Assembly (NCBI GenBank): GCA_003255065.1
Contig: QAOA01001229.1
Location: forward strand, 690,811-754,810
Source: Cercis canadensis
Taxonomy: Eukaryota > Streptophyta > Magnoliopsida > Fabales > Fabaceae
DNA length: 64,000 bases
Direction of reading: 5' to 3'
How positions within the stretch are numbered: the stretch's first letter is position 1; every line of letters starts with the position of its first letter. The position numbers and the translations under genes are program-made. This document shows, in pieces, positions 50,444-60,666 of the stretch. Below the pieces are notes generated by a model. The model saw nothing but the letters and a program-made list of their open reading frames with translations, was not told the origin of the DNA and ran no database searches.

Positions 50444-50893
50444 TGTAAAGTGTGTATGCTACACCATATTATATATATTATTTAGTGTAGATTGCTAAAT
50501 CTTATATACTAAATTTTTTATAGAGAAGAGCCAGAATCAACCTCCATAACCTTTATCATCAACTGGTATATAAGTGGTCTTAATTTCAGGAAAAAATAAC
50601 ATAATGCTTTAAGTCAGAATTAAACCAATTTGGCACGTGATACACACTCTAATTTTATTTTTCCTGTTTTATCTTTCTTTTGATGAACTATTTTAGTTAA
50701 TTAAGAGAAGCTTGCCATTTACGCAATATTGCATTATAACGAAGCTACCAAGAAGCACAGATTGTTTTCTCTTTTATAACCAAACTACATGCTATATATT
50801 CTTATTCATTTTTTCCCATTATGTCTCTCAAGCCTTTTTTGTTTCCCTTGTATCCAAATTCAAAAGTGTCAATTTGTCCAACAAAATTAAATT

Positions 50894-50961
50894 TCCTCCG
50901 CCAGGAGGCGAACCTGGAGTTTTTTAAGGGAATCACAACCCTAAAGTTGTACTACAGCTGA
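50894..50961 (-). repeat. tRNA-like element, copy 3
   Basis: The T arm is intact (CCAGG TTCGCCT CCTGG). A 5-6 bp hairpin (ACAAC...GTTGT) sits where the D arm would be. The 7 bp ends pair poorly. It shares the 5' flank ATCAACAAATC with the copy at 52581. Confidence 0.6.
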
Positions 50962-51032
50962 TTTGTTGATATGTTCAGATCAATCAAATTATATATATTA
51001 TAAAGATTAACGAAATAGCGATGGCAAGCCTC

Positions 51033-52183
51033 CTTACAGCTAGGGGTGTAATCGTTTACACCCCAAATTGACACCGAATCAACCATATTATTTCAGTTCG
51101 ATTTGATTTTTTAAAATTTTGAGAGACAAATCCAACCAGTCCGATTCGATTCAATTTGGTCAGTTTAATTGGTTTTGCAAAAAAATTGGATTGTAGACTC
51201 AAATTGTAAGAGTTTACCAAATTTAGCATATAATTAGTAAGAAAAAAATGTCAAAGATATAGCCAAAATTGTTCTCCCTTTAAAAAGTTCCCATGTGTAG
51301 ATGAGAGACATTCCTACCAAACTATTCACTATTCAAACAGCATATACAACCCACAGGTTTGCTCGCAGAACCCAGAATCCAAAACCCATATCTGTGAGCC
51401 CAGCTAAGCCACTCTTCAAGGACTATACATATAAAACCATTGGCCACTAAACTCCAAATACGACTAATTCCACTGCTTCTCCCTTGATGGACACAGATAT
51501 TTGACTTTGCCCTCCCTTCTCATTACCTCAATTACTATTTCTTAGTAAATCTCTGTGTTTTTCAGCTAATTTTATCTGATTAAGATGCCCATTTTGAAAA
51601 TTTACAATTCCTCAATCACACAAAACCAATGGACGTAGAAGGAAAAATTTTCAACACTTGTCTCCTCATTGTGGCCACCGTAGTAATTGCCAAGTTCATC
51701 TATGCTTTTCTAATACCCAAATCCACAAAACGTGTCCCTCCGGTGGTGAAAACTTGGCATTTCATTGGTGGAGTGCTTCGGTTCTTGAAGGGCCCTATTG
51801 TGATGGGTATCTTACATAGGGAGAAGCATAAATCACTAGTGATGGAGAATGAAGATGAGCCACTGCTAGTAGCCACCGAGACTGAGAGTGAAGGAACTCT
51901 AGTAGAGTGAGAATGAGAGTTAGGGATTTCTGATTTTGGGACTTGGGAGAGAGTTACAGACGGAGAGAATAAGAGAAGAAAAGGGTTAAGTAAAACGATG
52001 TCGTATTACGCATCTCGGTTCGGTTCGATTCGGTTCAACCTCGATTTTTCTTCATGAAAATCGAACCGGTCTATTCGGTTTTTCAGCTACATAAACTGAA
52101 AACCGAATCGACTCTCTTGATTTGATTCAGTTTCCTCCGGTTCGGTCGGTTTAGCCGGTTTGGCTTACACCCCTACTTACAAC
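51033..52183 (+). mobile_element. hAT-like element carrying a captured CYP51 5' end
   Basis: The element spans 51041-52175 (1135 bp). Its ends are TAGGGGTGTAA and TTACACCCCTA, an exact 11 bp inverted repeat. The flanks CTTACAGC (51033-51040) and CTTACAAC (52176-52183) form an 8 bp target duplication with one mismatch, as in hAT transposons. Sub-terminal regions are rich in GGTTCGGTT/TTCGATTCGG repeats. No transposase is present. The middle holds a gene fragment (see the coding entry), so it is a Pack-type non-autonomous element. Confidence 0.82.
51629..51910 (+). CDS. Captured CYP51 (sterol 14-demethylase) N-terminal fragment
   Basis: An open frame of 93 codons. Residues 1-60 match the N-terminus of plant obtusifoliol 14-alpha-demethylase (CYP51G1): an ER anchor (TCLLIVATVVIAKFIYAFLI), then KRVPPVVKTWHFIGG and LRFLKGPIVM. 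The heme, I-helix and ExxR regions are absent. After residue about 60 the sequence departs from CYP51 and ends in an acidic tail, EGTLVE. The upstream 200 bp includes TATA-like ACATATAAAA and reads like the native promoter and leader. It could encode a short membrane-anchored peptide but not an active P450. Expression is unknown. It lies wholly inside the hAT-like element. Confidence 0.65.
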   Translation: MDVEGKIFNTCLLIVATVVIAKFIYAFLIPKSTKRVPPVVKTWHFIGGVLRFLKGPIVMGILHREKHKSLVMENEDEPLLVATETESEGTLVE

Positions 52184-52211
52184 AAACCTTGACGCTAAAT
52201 TGGCATGGTAA

Positions 52212-52469
52212 ATAAAATAAAAGTAAATCTATATTTGCGTTTTTAAAACATTCAAAATTTAATAAAATAGTCCTTAAAAAATAATTAACTATAAAATAAT
52301 TCTCAAAAGAATTTATATGTGTAACAAAATAATATAATATTTGTTAAATTTTAAATATTTTAAAGATTATTTTGTTACGCATATCAATTTTTTTTTATGA
52401 TTATTTTGTAATTAGTGTTCNAATCTTGAATCTTTTAAAGACACAAATATAAGTTTACTCATAAAATAA
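52212..52469. mobile_element. Small Mutator-like MITE (240 bp)
   Basis: The element spans 52221-52460. Its left end AAGTAAATCTATATTTGCG and right end (reverse complement GAGTAAACTTATATTTGTG) are inverted repeats. It is flanked by a perfect 9 bp repeat, ATAAAATAA (52212-52220 and 52461-52469). One N lies at 52421. Confidence 0.75.
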
Positions 52470-52580
52470 TGAGCTCGTTAGAGTCTCTTATGATAACTTT
52501 CATGGGCCCAACTAAGGGGCATGTGGTAGATTTTTAGTTCTTTCTTTAAATAATATTGTTTATCTTACATAATCAACAAA

Positions 52581-52649
52581 TCCGCTGTAGCACAATATCT
52601 TCGGATTGTGACATCTTTCAAAATTCCAGGTTCGAATCCTGGCAGCGGA
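52581..52649 (+). repeat. tRNA-like element, copy 1 (best preserved)
   Basis: The ends TCCGCTG and CAGCGGA pair perfectly over 7 bp. The T arm CCAGG TTCGAAT CCTGG is perfect. A hairpin CACAAT ATCTTCGG ATTGTG occupies the D-arm place. There is no room for a normal anticodon arm: only about 15 unpaired nt separate the hairpin from the T arm. It is therefore not called a functional tRNA. Related copies lie at 50894-50961 (-) and 53703-53772 (-). Confidence 0.65.
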
Positions 52650-53702
52650 AATATTGCTTTTTTTATTTTTATTTTTTGACAAATCGACGCTGCTGTCTCC
52701 CTTCAGCCCTTGCTCTGTAGGGAATTATGATAGTACTTACTTGGGCTCAGTAAGTGAATAAAATCTGTGTTGAGAAATTGCCAAAATGGGATATTGACAC
52801 CACCGCTAAGGAGCACTTCACTTTTTCATCTGGTGCGTTTGGGTTGGGGTTGGCTGGAAGATAGGATAGAATATTGCCACTACAGCTTTCTTCTTTGCAT
52901 ATCAGTTTTTGATCTGCATCTCATATTCATGTTTTTAATAATGGGAATATTATGATACTGGGTATAATATATTACACTGACATGGTAGGTATATATCATT
53001 AATACATAATTTTTATATTTTATTAGATACAAAATATAATTTATTTTATTTTTTTAAACAAATTTAANTATTTTATTTTCTCAAATAAATTTAAAAATAA
53101 TTAACTTAAAATTATCAATTACATATGTTATTTATTCATTAATTATTTTGATGTAATATGGAATATTACATGCATACTAAAAGTATGTAAGAAACTCCCT
53201 TTTAATAATTACTTTACAAAGAGTCTTTATTTTGTGGTTTAAATTATAATCAGGAAAAGCTTGTATTTACTTCACAAAGTAGCATATTCTCTTTATTTCC
53301 ACACTTCTCTTTCCATTTTGTTTCCTAACAACCTTTTGGTTCCATGAAAACTTGCCAATTTATGGGGGACTATCACAAACAAGCACTAATCAGGCCATGT
53401 GGGGCGCTCACCATTCACAAGAGAAGCTACTTCTATAAAGGTAAATATTTATATGGCCACCTAATTAATGCGATGATTAAGGTGCAATCACCCAACTACA
53501 TGTTATTTATCTTCCTATTTGTTGCAAAAAATGGAAGACAATAATTCTATCTACCTTTCTATCTTGTAATCAAGGGAACGTGGCAATGTCTAAATACTGA
53601 ATATTCCATTACAAAAATTTTGTATTTAAATCATGTAACCCTCTTTTCTAATGCATTGGCCTCTCAAAATTTATATTTTGTAAAAAAAAAATAAAAAATA
53701 TT

Positions 53703-53772
53703 TTCGCTGCCAGGATTCAAAGCCAGAGTAGTTGAAATAAATCACAATCCAAGGATATTGTGCTACAATGGA
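53703..53772 (-). repeat. tRNA-like element, copy 2
   Basis: Shares TGTAGCACAATATC and the hairpin CACAAT...ATTGTG with copy 1, and ends AATCCTGGCAGCG. The acceptor-like stem and T arm are partly mismatched. Like copy 1, it is followed downstream by a T-rich tract. Confidence 0.6.
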
Positions 53773-56330
53773 TAGTTTGGTGGGTAATTTCCATTCTAAT
53801 ATATAGGAAGGGACAAGCATTTCTCAGCATTAGGAGCACCAACCAAGCTTTCTAATTAATAATTCTATGACCTAAGTATCCTTTATCTACCTAACTTAAA
53901 CTTTTAAATATTTAAGATATATATATATATATATAGCCCAATTACTTCTTATGCCATCCACTAGCTAATCCCTTTATCGTTTTAATTATTTATTGTTTTG
54001 GGAGTACCTTATAAATTATCATCCGGTGGGGTAGTATTCCATGAGCAAGAAAGAAAATACCAATTAAAAAAATTATATGTTGTTTTTTAAAATTTCTTTA
54101 TTGTGTCCATTAGATTAATTTTTATTGGAGATTAATTAAATAGGGATATTAACATTCCCTTTTGGTTTATAATATTAGTTTAGTGACACTGACACCCACT
54201 GAGTACACTCTCACTTATAAGTGGGAGTTCTACAAATCCTTAACCCTCTCCAATATTTATTTTTTATTTTTATCATTTTGATATATGACCAAATATTGAT
54301 GATTTAAACAAAAAAATGAAAAATGTTTTTTTTTTTTTCATATTATCTTTCTTATTAGAATTAGGAAATAGATGTCTTAGTCATGTATAGAAGCATCATA
54401 TAATAAATTAAGCAGAAAGGAGGGACCATTGGGGGTGATGAATTATTAATGGCAAAGAATATTTCATATGTTAGATTAGAATATTATTAAAAAACAATAG
54501 CATTATTTTTATATCTGAGGTTTAACATTATTATTGTGGTCGTAGTGTTCATAATTTTGTTTTAGTGACAAGTGCTCTACATTTCATGTGACTCGACATG
54601 GCCAAAGTCAGATACTCCCATTCGTCTCATCAAACCTAGCCTTTTTACCAGCCTTACCTATAACTCATAGCTTGTCTTGCTCGTGCTTCGGTCAAAATTA
54701 GAACAGTAGCAATACTACTAGTCTTCTACTTACTTATCACATGAGTTGTAGAAAAAATTGATGAAATTAAAAGAATATTTTATTTTATTTTAAAAATTAT
54801 AAAAACTTCCATTTAAGATTTCTTTTGATGAAATTGCGATAGAAAAAAATTATAGAGACTCAAAAGTAATGCCATTTTTACATACTTAAATATGAACAAT
54901 AGTATAAATAATCGTAGTTTCAATTAAATACATAAAAAAGGAATTATATAAGTATAATGCCGGAAAATATTTCACTTAAATTAGAAGTAATATTGACCTA
55001 ATTAAATTTAAAACATATTAATTATCTAAATATTTAATTTACATTAAATCACTTAATTTTTTAATATATGTACAATAATACTAAAATTTAAAAATTAATT
55101 CTACGACAAATCGCAGTGAACGGTGGAGATAATTATTTGATGAACCTTCGAGAAAATCGTATTATTATAACCTTTATTGCGGCATTTTGGGGCCACACAA
55201 GAGGTGCCGGCACCCTCACCACATCATTTTCCCGTCGCGGGTCGGTGCTGAGCTGGGCCTTTCTTTTTCTTTCTTGGTAAAGTGCTGAGTTGGTTACCAC
55301 TACCTCTAGCTCTAGTTTCACATGTATTTTATTCACTTTTTTATTTTTTATTTTTTATATCCATATTACATCACACTTCTTTTTTATTTTTTTCAAGAAA
55401 TATTTTTCATTTTGATAGAATGTTCCTTTCAAGCAAAGCCAAACTGTATTCACAAAACATACATAATTTTATTTTTGAGATAAAATCTCAATTTAATTAT
55501 TGGAATCCAAAAGAATTACAAAAAAGAAAACCTAGGCACTCCTCAATACAAAACACATCAGACTTCTCAACTAAAAGTCTAAAACCCATATTTTGCAAGA
55601 AAATCATTGAAAAATCCAAAAAGTTTTTGTCTAGATTATTAGATCTTAATATGGAGACCACGTGCTTGTGTTATTGCCTAAACTACTTTTTAAAATGTGA
55701 AAAATTAAAATTTTCTTATTTTTATTGTGTAAAACTAAGAAACTTTTTTTTTTTTATATATGAAACGAAGCTTTCAATAAATTTAGATACTTTTCATATA
55801 AAAATAAATAAAGAAAAGTTATATATTTAAATTTTCTTTTGGAAAATGTCCGGTTTAAATCAAATAACTCCTATCATTTATTTACTTTTTTGATACATGA
55901 AAAAATGTACTAGTATTATTTCTTTTTTCTTTCTACTCAGTACTCACTAGTATTATTAATTTCTATACTAGTACTTTTTTTAGAATGTGTTTTTTATTAG
56001 CATTTGTCAGTATATTTAAGAGGCGCAAGCACGCGCAACAACGTGATTGAGCATATTTAATAATTTATTGGGAAAAGAGAGTCGATGAGAGGGGTAAATT
56101 AGACTTTTGGCATTGTACACTTGTGGTGTCTGACAAGGGTTGCCATCTGTGAACTGTCGCAACTCACAAGTTCATAAAGAAACTAAAATCAATAACCAAA
56201 TTGTGTGATGATTACTCCTTCCATGTAATGAATGAGCTTGGTTACTATTCTAATAGACTACATGCCATTCACAAATCTTTAGAGTTTTTGCTATCCGTAT
56301 TTTTTTCTTTTTTAAATTTCACATTAAAAA
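53773..56330. other. AT-rich intergenic DNA
   Basis: No gene was recognised. A GC-richer patch (about 55130-55270) stands out but shows no family motif on either strand. A long lysine/phenylalanine-rich open frame (55282-55830) is typical of AT-rich noncoding DNA. Confidence 0.5.
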
Positions 56331-56802
56331 TTTTAAATGTAATACAGGTTTTTATAATTTAGATAAATTTTAAATTAAATTTTTATAATTTTTTTTTCTT
56401 TTGGGATATTTATAATTTTTTTAATTTGGTCCATACTATCACTTCCAATTATAATTTTGTTAATTTAGTATTAATATAACAAATAACTTATCTATATAGT
56501 AATAAAATAAGTTGACGTGGTGTCAAATTGGTACAAAAATTGTCATATTATTAAATTTTAGCTCAAAAAAATACATAAAAAAATTGATGATATGACAATT
56601 TTTATGTCATTTTGGTGCCACGTCAATTTTTTTTATTGTCATATAAATATGTTGTTTGTTATGTCAACACTAAACTGATAAATTTATAATTGGGGATGAC
56701 GACAGGAACCAATTAAAAAAAAATTTAAACTATAAGGACAAAAAAAAATTATAGTTATTCAAAATTCTTCAAAACTACAAGAACGTGTAATATATTTAAA
56801 CC
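56331..56802. mobile_element. Palindromic MITE
   Basis: The two halves are inverted repeats along most of the length. The left half includes CCAATTATAATTTTGTTAAT and the right half, in reverse complement, CCAATTATAAATTTATCAGT. GTTGACGTGG pairs with CCACGTCAAT near the centre. Borders are approximate and the target duplication was not resolved. Confidence 0.6.
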
Positions 56803-57328
56803 TATTTTAAACTTACATAATTAGTGATATTTAAGTTTAGTTAAGTGTCATTAAATTTTACAAAATGTTACTAAATTTTAATTTAATAGTTCAGATTTAC
56901 TATGGTTAAGAATATATAACTAAGGATGTGAAGCTAAATTTCCCTACTTGATATTCATGAAGAGTTTTTAGTTCAATTTGCACCTGAATGCTTTGTCAAT
57001 AGAGCAAGTAAATATTCAAATTTTATTGAGAGCAATATTTTTCTCTGTTGTTCTTTGGCCCAACTCTTTTTTATATAATTTTATAATATAAAAAAATAAT
57101 AGATATATACCAAACTCAAATAAAAAATTACTTGTACAACTAATTATAACTTTATATAGCTCAAGAAAAAAAAATTATAACTTTATATACATAATTTCAC
57201 GTCGTGAGCTTGTAGTCTTTAGTTTCACATGATATCTATGAGAGTTTTTTTTATTATATTATCGTTATCCCTATATCCTTTTAGCAGGAAGTCTTAACAA
57301 AGTGAGTGAACAACTAAAGAATTATATG

Positions 57329-57537
57329 TTGCTGTCAAGTCTTTGGAAGGTTCGAAGTATTTTACACGTAAAATCTAAGTTTAAATCTTACTGCAAGTAA
57401 TTTTTTTTTAATAAGCAAATCTGTAAATATTATTATAAGTCTTCGTTGAAACATGTAACGTGTCTTGACTTTAAAATATGATAGTCTCCCTTCGTCTTAA
57501 AATTTAAATTACCAAAAAAAAAAAAAAATTGCTGTCA
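57329..57537 (+). mobile_element. SINE-like retroposon with 9 bp target duplication
   Basis: The element (57338-57528) ends TTACC followed by poly(A). It is flanked by TTGCTGTCA (57329-57337 and 57529-57537). The B-box-like string is GTTTAAATCTTAC; the A box is weak. The 3' end matches the two other SINEs in the window. Confidence 0.6.
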
Positions 57538-58720
57538 CCCCTATGTGTTTCATCACTTTCATCTTTCCAATTATCATGATTCATCATGAGTTGCAATAAC
57601 ATTCATTTTCAACTAGAATTAGGTTAAAACTTCCTAACTTTTTATTTAAATTTAGAAAAATGTTTGTCCCCTTAAAGGAATGATAAAATTTAAATTACAC
57701 AAAAAAAATTGTATTATGCAAATTAAAACTGATAAAGAGTGATAAGATATATAATAGGGAGAATAATATTATTTTAAGATCTATTCTAATAATTAATATA
57801 AAGTGATTTTAAATTTAAAATAATCAAACTTTATGTACAAAATACAATAATCCAACCTTGTCTAAAGAATCTATCATTTGGATGGTTCAATGAATCCATT
57901 AAAATAAGCATTTCATATGGGCACATATAGAAACCAACAAGAATGTATTTTACTTTTCAATTTACCACCGTCAACTCCATTGTATACCAGCTCAATGCTT
58001 CAATGGGCACATGAACCTAATCTAACAACTCATAGATTCTCTATACAAGAGTGACAAGATTAAATGATTAGGCATTGTCCTTTAAAAGTTAAACGTGGTC
58101 TCTTTTTTTTTTTTTATGAATTTGGATTATTGTGTTATTTGACCACGGCTGAGCCTTTTCCGCTTAGACGATTCTGCCATTGCAAAAGCTATGTAAAGTA
58201 AAAGAAAGGAAAATACTTTAACTAGGGGTATTTTGAACTTTCTGCCTAATGAGAATAACTCGATTATTCAAAGTGGAAAAAAAAAAAATAGACAATTTGT
58301 TAAATTAGGCAGAACCTCAACTCATTTAATATGACAATTTGTTGTATCTTATCTTATATATATTATCTAAATTAGACTCTAAATGTTACAAGTTTTAACC
58401 ACATGTGCACCTCATGTATTTTTTGGAAAAAAATAAAAATGAATTTACCCTGTTAGCCTCTGTTATTAACAATACATAAATTAAATTTAACATAAAACTA
58501 TGGACTAATTTATCTTTTAAGTTGTTAAAAAATAACATCACATGCACATGTTGCTAAAATTATGAGGCTTAACGCTTAATTTAGAAGGTAAATGAAACAT
58601 AGTAAAAAGATCATATAAAAACCTGTGAAAATATACTTAATTGGTAAGTTATAACAGATATTGCAATAGACCCAACTGATAGAGAGGAGAAAGTGAATTG
58701 ACCAAAATAAAATAAAGAGA
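57538..58720. other. AT-rich intergenic DNA
   Basis: No gene or clear repeat was recognised. Confidence 0.5.
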
Positions 58721-59113
58721 AGTGGTAATAGCCTCTCTGTAATGTATTCCTCTCATCTTTACAATAAACAGGGGTGAGGGGGGCAATACTGGAACTATAA
58801 TGTTTATGAAAATAAAAACCCGACACACAAAATATTGTGAAAATTAGTTAGCAAATTAGAGAGACGATGGGTATTGGTGTGTTTAACTAAATAACCCACG
58901 AAGCCTCTCTCTCCCTCCNAGTGGTAATAGCCTCTCTGTATTCCTCTCATCTTTACAATAAACAGGGGTGAGGGGGGCAATACTGGAACTATAATGTTTA
59001 TGAAAATAAAAATCCGACACACAAAATATTGTGAAAATTAGTTAGCAAAATTAGAGAGACGATGGGTATTGGTGTGTTTAACTAAATAACCCACGAAGCC
59101 TCTCTCTCCCTCC
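58721..59113. repeat. Direct repeat of about 196 bp around a single N
   Basis: 58721-58918 and 58920-59113 are nearly identical, with one N at 58919. This lies in the promoter/leader region of the TBL gene and probably duplicates it falsely. Confidence 0.9.
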
Positions 59114-59211
59114 TAACTTTTTTTCTGACAAATGCCAAACCCAAAAGGTGACAGTGCTTTCATCTGTCTTCTCTGCTGAGAACACCAGAAAAGAGAAGCA
59201 AGAAGAAGGCT

Positions 59212-59229
59212 ATGAAATGGGTTCAATAA
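59212..59229 (+). promoter_or_regulatory. Five-codon uORF overlapping the TBL start
   Basis: ATGAAATGGGTTCAATAA begins 5 nt before the TBL start codon (59217) and ends inside the coding region in another frame. It could reduce initiation at the main ATG; this is inference. Confidence 0.5.
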
Positions 59230-60666
59230 ACCCATTCAAAGGCCAGTCTCTGATCTCCTTCACCAAGAAGCTCCTTCCCTATGTTTTATATTCTCTGCTT
59301 CCCATAGCTCTTCTTCGCCTATACTTTAACCCTTTACCATCTGCAGAAACTGAACTTCCCCACTCCAGCCCCATTACCGTCACCTCCTACTCTTCTTTTT
59401 CTTCTCCTCCTTCTCCTTCTCCTGCAGGTACTTTCATGCATCATTCTTCTTGTCAAAATTCTATAATTGTTAATGGGTTTTGTCTTGAATTTCAATTTGT
59501 AACTTGTGATATGGAATTTATGAGCTTCCTAGGCTTATATCTTGTTGTTTTTTGCAGAAAAGAAGAGAACTTTAGGGACCCCATGTGACTATCTCAGTGG
59601 AAAATGGATCCGTGACAAGAGAGGCCCTTTATATAACGGTACAACCTGTGGTACCATCAAAGAAGGCCAGAACTGCCTCTCTCATGGAAGACCTGACATG
59701 GGTTATCTTTATTGGAGGTGGAAACCCAGTGAATGCCTTCTTCCAAGGTTTGAACCTGAAGCTTTTCTCCAACTCCTTCAGAACAAGCACTTAGCTTTTG
59801 TGGGGGACTCTATGGCTAGGAACCAATTAGAGTCCCTTCTTTGTATGCTAGCCACTGCTTCGACCCCTAACCTTATCTATAGAAATGGTGAAGACAACAA
59901 ATTTCGCCGATGGCACTTTCCTTCTCACAATGTAAGTGTCTCAGTATATTGGTCACCATTTATTGTGGAAGGCATTGAAAAATCAAACACGGGGCCAAAT
60001 CATAATAGATTGTTCTTGGATCATGTTGATGAGAAATGGGCAAAAGATTTGGATCAAATGGACTTGATTGTGCTATCAATTGGGCATTGGTTTTTGCATC
60101 CTGCAGTTTATATTGAAGGTGGTTCAGTTTTAGGGTGCCATTATTGTCCTGGTCTTAATCACACTGAAATTGGGTTTTATGATGTGTTGAGAAAGGCTTT
60201 GAGGACCTCACTTAATAGCATAATTGAAAGGAGAGGAGGTAAAGGGAGTGGAATTGATGTAATTGTGACCACATTTTCACCTGCACATTTTGAAGGTGAG
60301 TGGGATAAGGCTGGTGCTTGTCCTAAGACTAAGCCTTATAGAAAGGGAGAGAAAGAACTCGAAGGAATGGATGCTGAGATGAGGAAGATTGAGATAGAAG
60401 AAGTGGAAGCTGCCAAGATAAATGCCATTGCCAAGGAATTTGGAGGCTTAAGGTTGGAGGCATTGGATATAACCAAATTAGCATTGTTGAGGCCAGATGG
60501 CCACCCAGGTCCTTATATGCATCCATTTCCATTTGCTAATGGGGTTCAAGAGCATATGCAGAATGATTGTGTTCATTGGTGTTTGCCAGGGCCTATAGAC
60601 ACTTGGAATGAGATTTTCCTGGAGAAGATCAAGAAATGGAAGGATCAACTAAGGAGTGAAGAATGA
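59217..60666 (+). CDS. Trichome birefringence-like (TBL) wall O-acetyltransferase
   Basis: A Golgi type II membrane protein that transfers acetyl groups to wall polysaccharides. The two exons are 59217-59427 and 59558-60666, giving 439 aa, typical for TBLs. A single membrane anchor lies at about residues 19-37, followed by a Ser/Pro-rich stem. The TBL domain starts at CDYLSGKW. The catalytic GDS is at 153-155 (VGDSMARNQ) and the DxxH motif at 407-410 (DCVHWCLPG). The overall sequence is close to the TBL27/AXY4 xyloglucan O-acetyltransferase type, and the neighbourhood agrees, but TBL22-26 are alternatives. The start is the ATG giving MGSINPF; upstream in-frame sequence has no ATG. An AATAAA poly(A) signal lies at 61045-61050. 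Confidence 0.9.

Noticed and set aside
52581..52649. Functional tRNA gene
   Set aside because: Acceptor and T stems are perfect, but there is no anticodon arm, so it is treated as a tRNA-like repeat.
55282..55830. Long plus-strand open frame of 182 codons
   Set aside because: Begins without an ATG and is rich in Lys, Phe, Ile and Asn as expected for AT-rich noncoding DNA; no motif.
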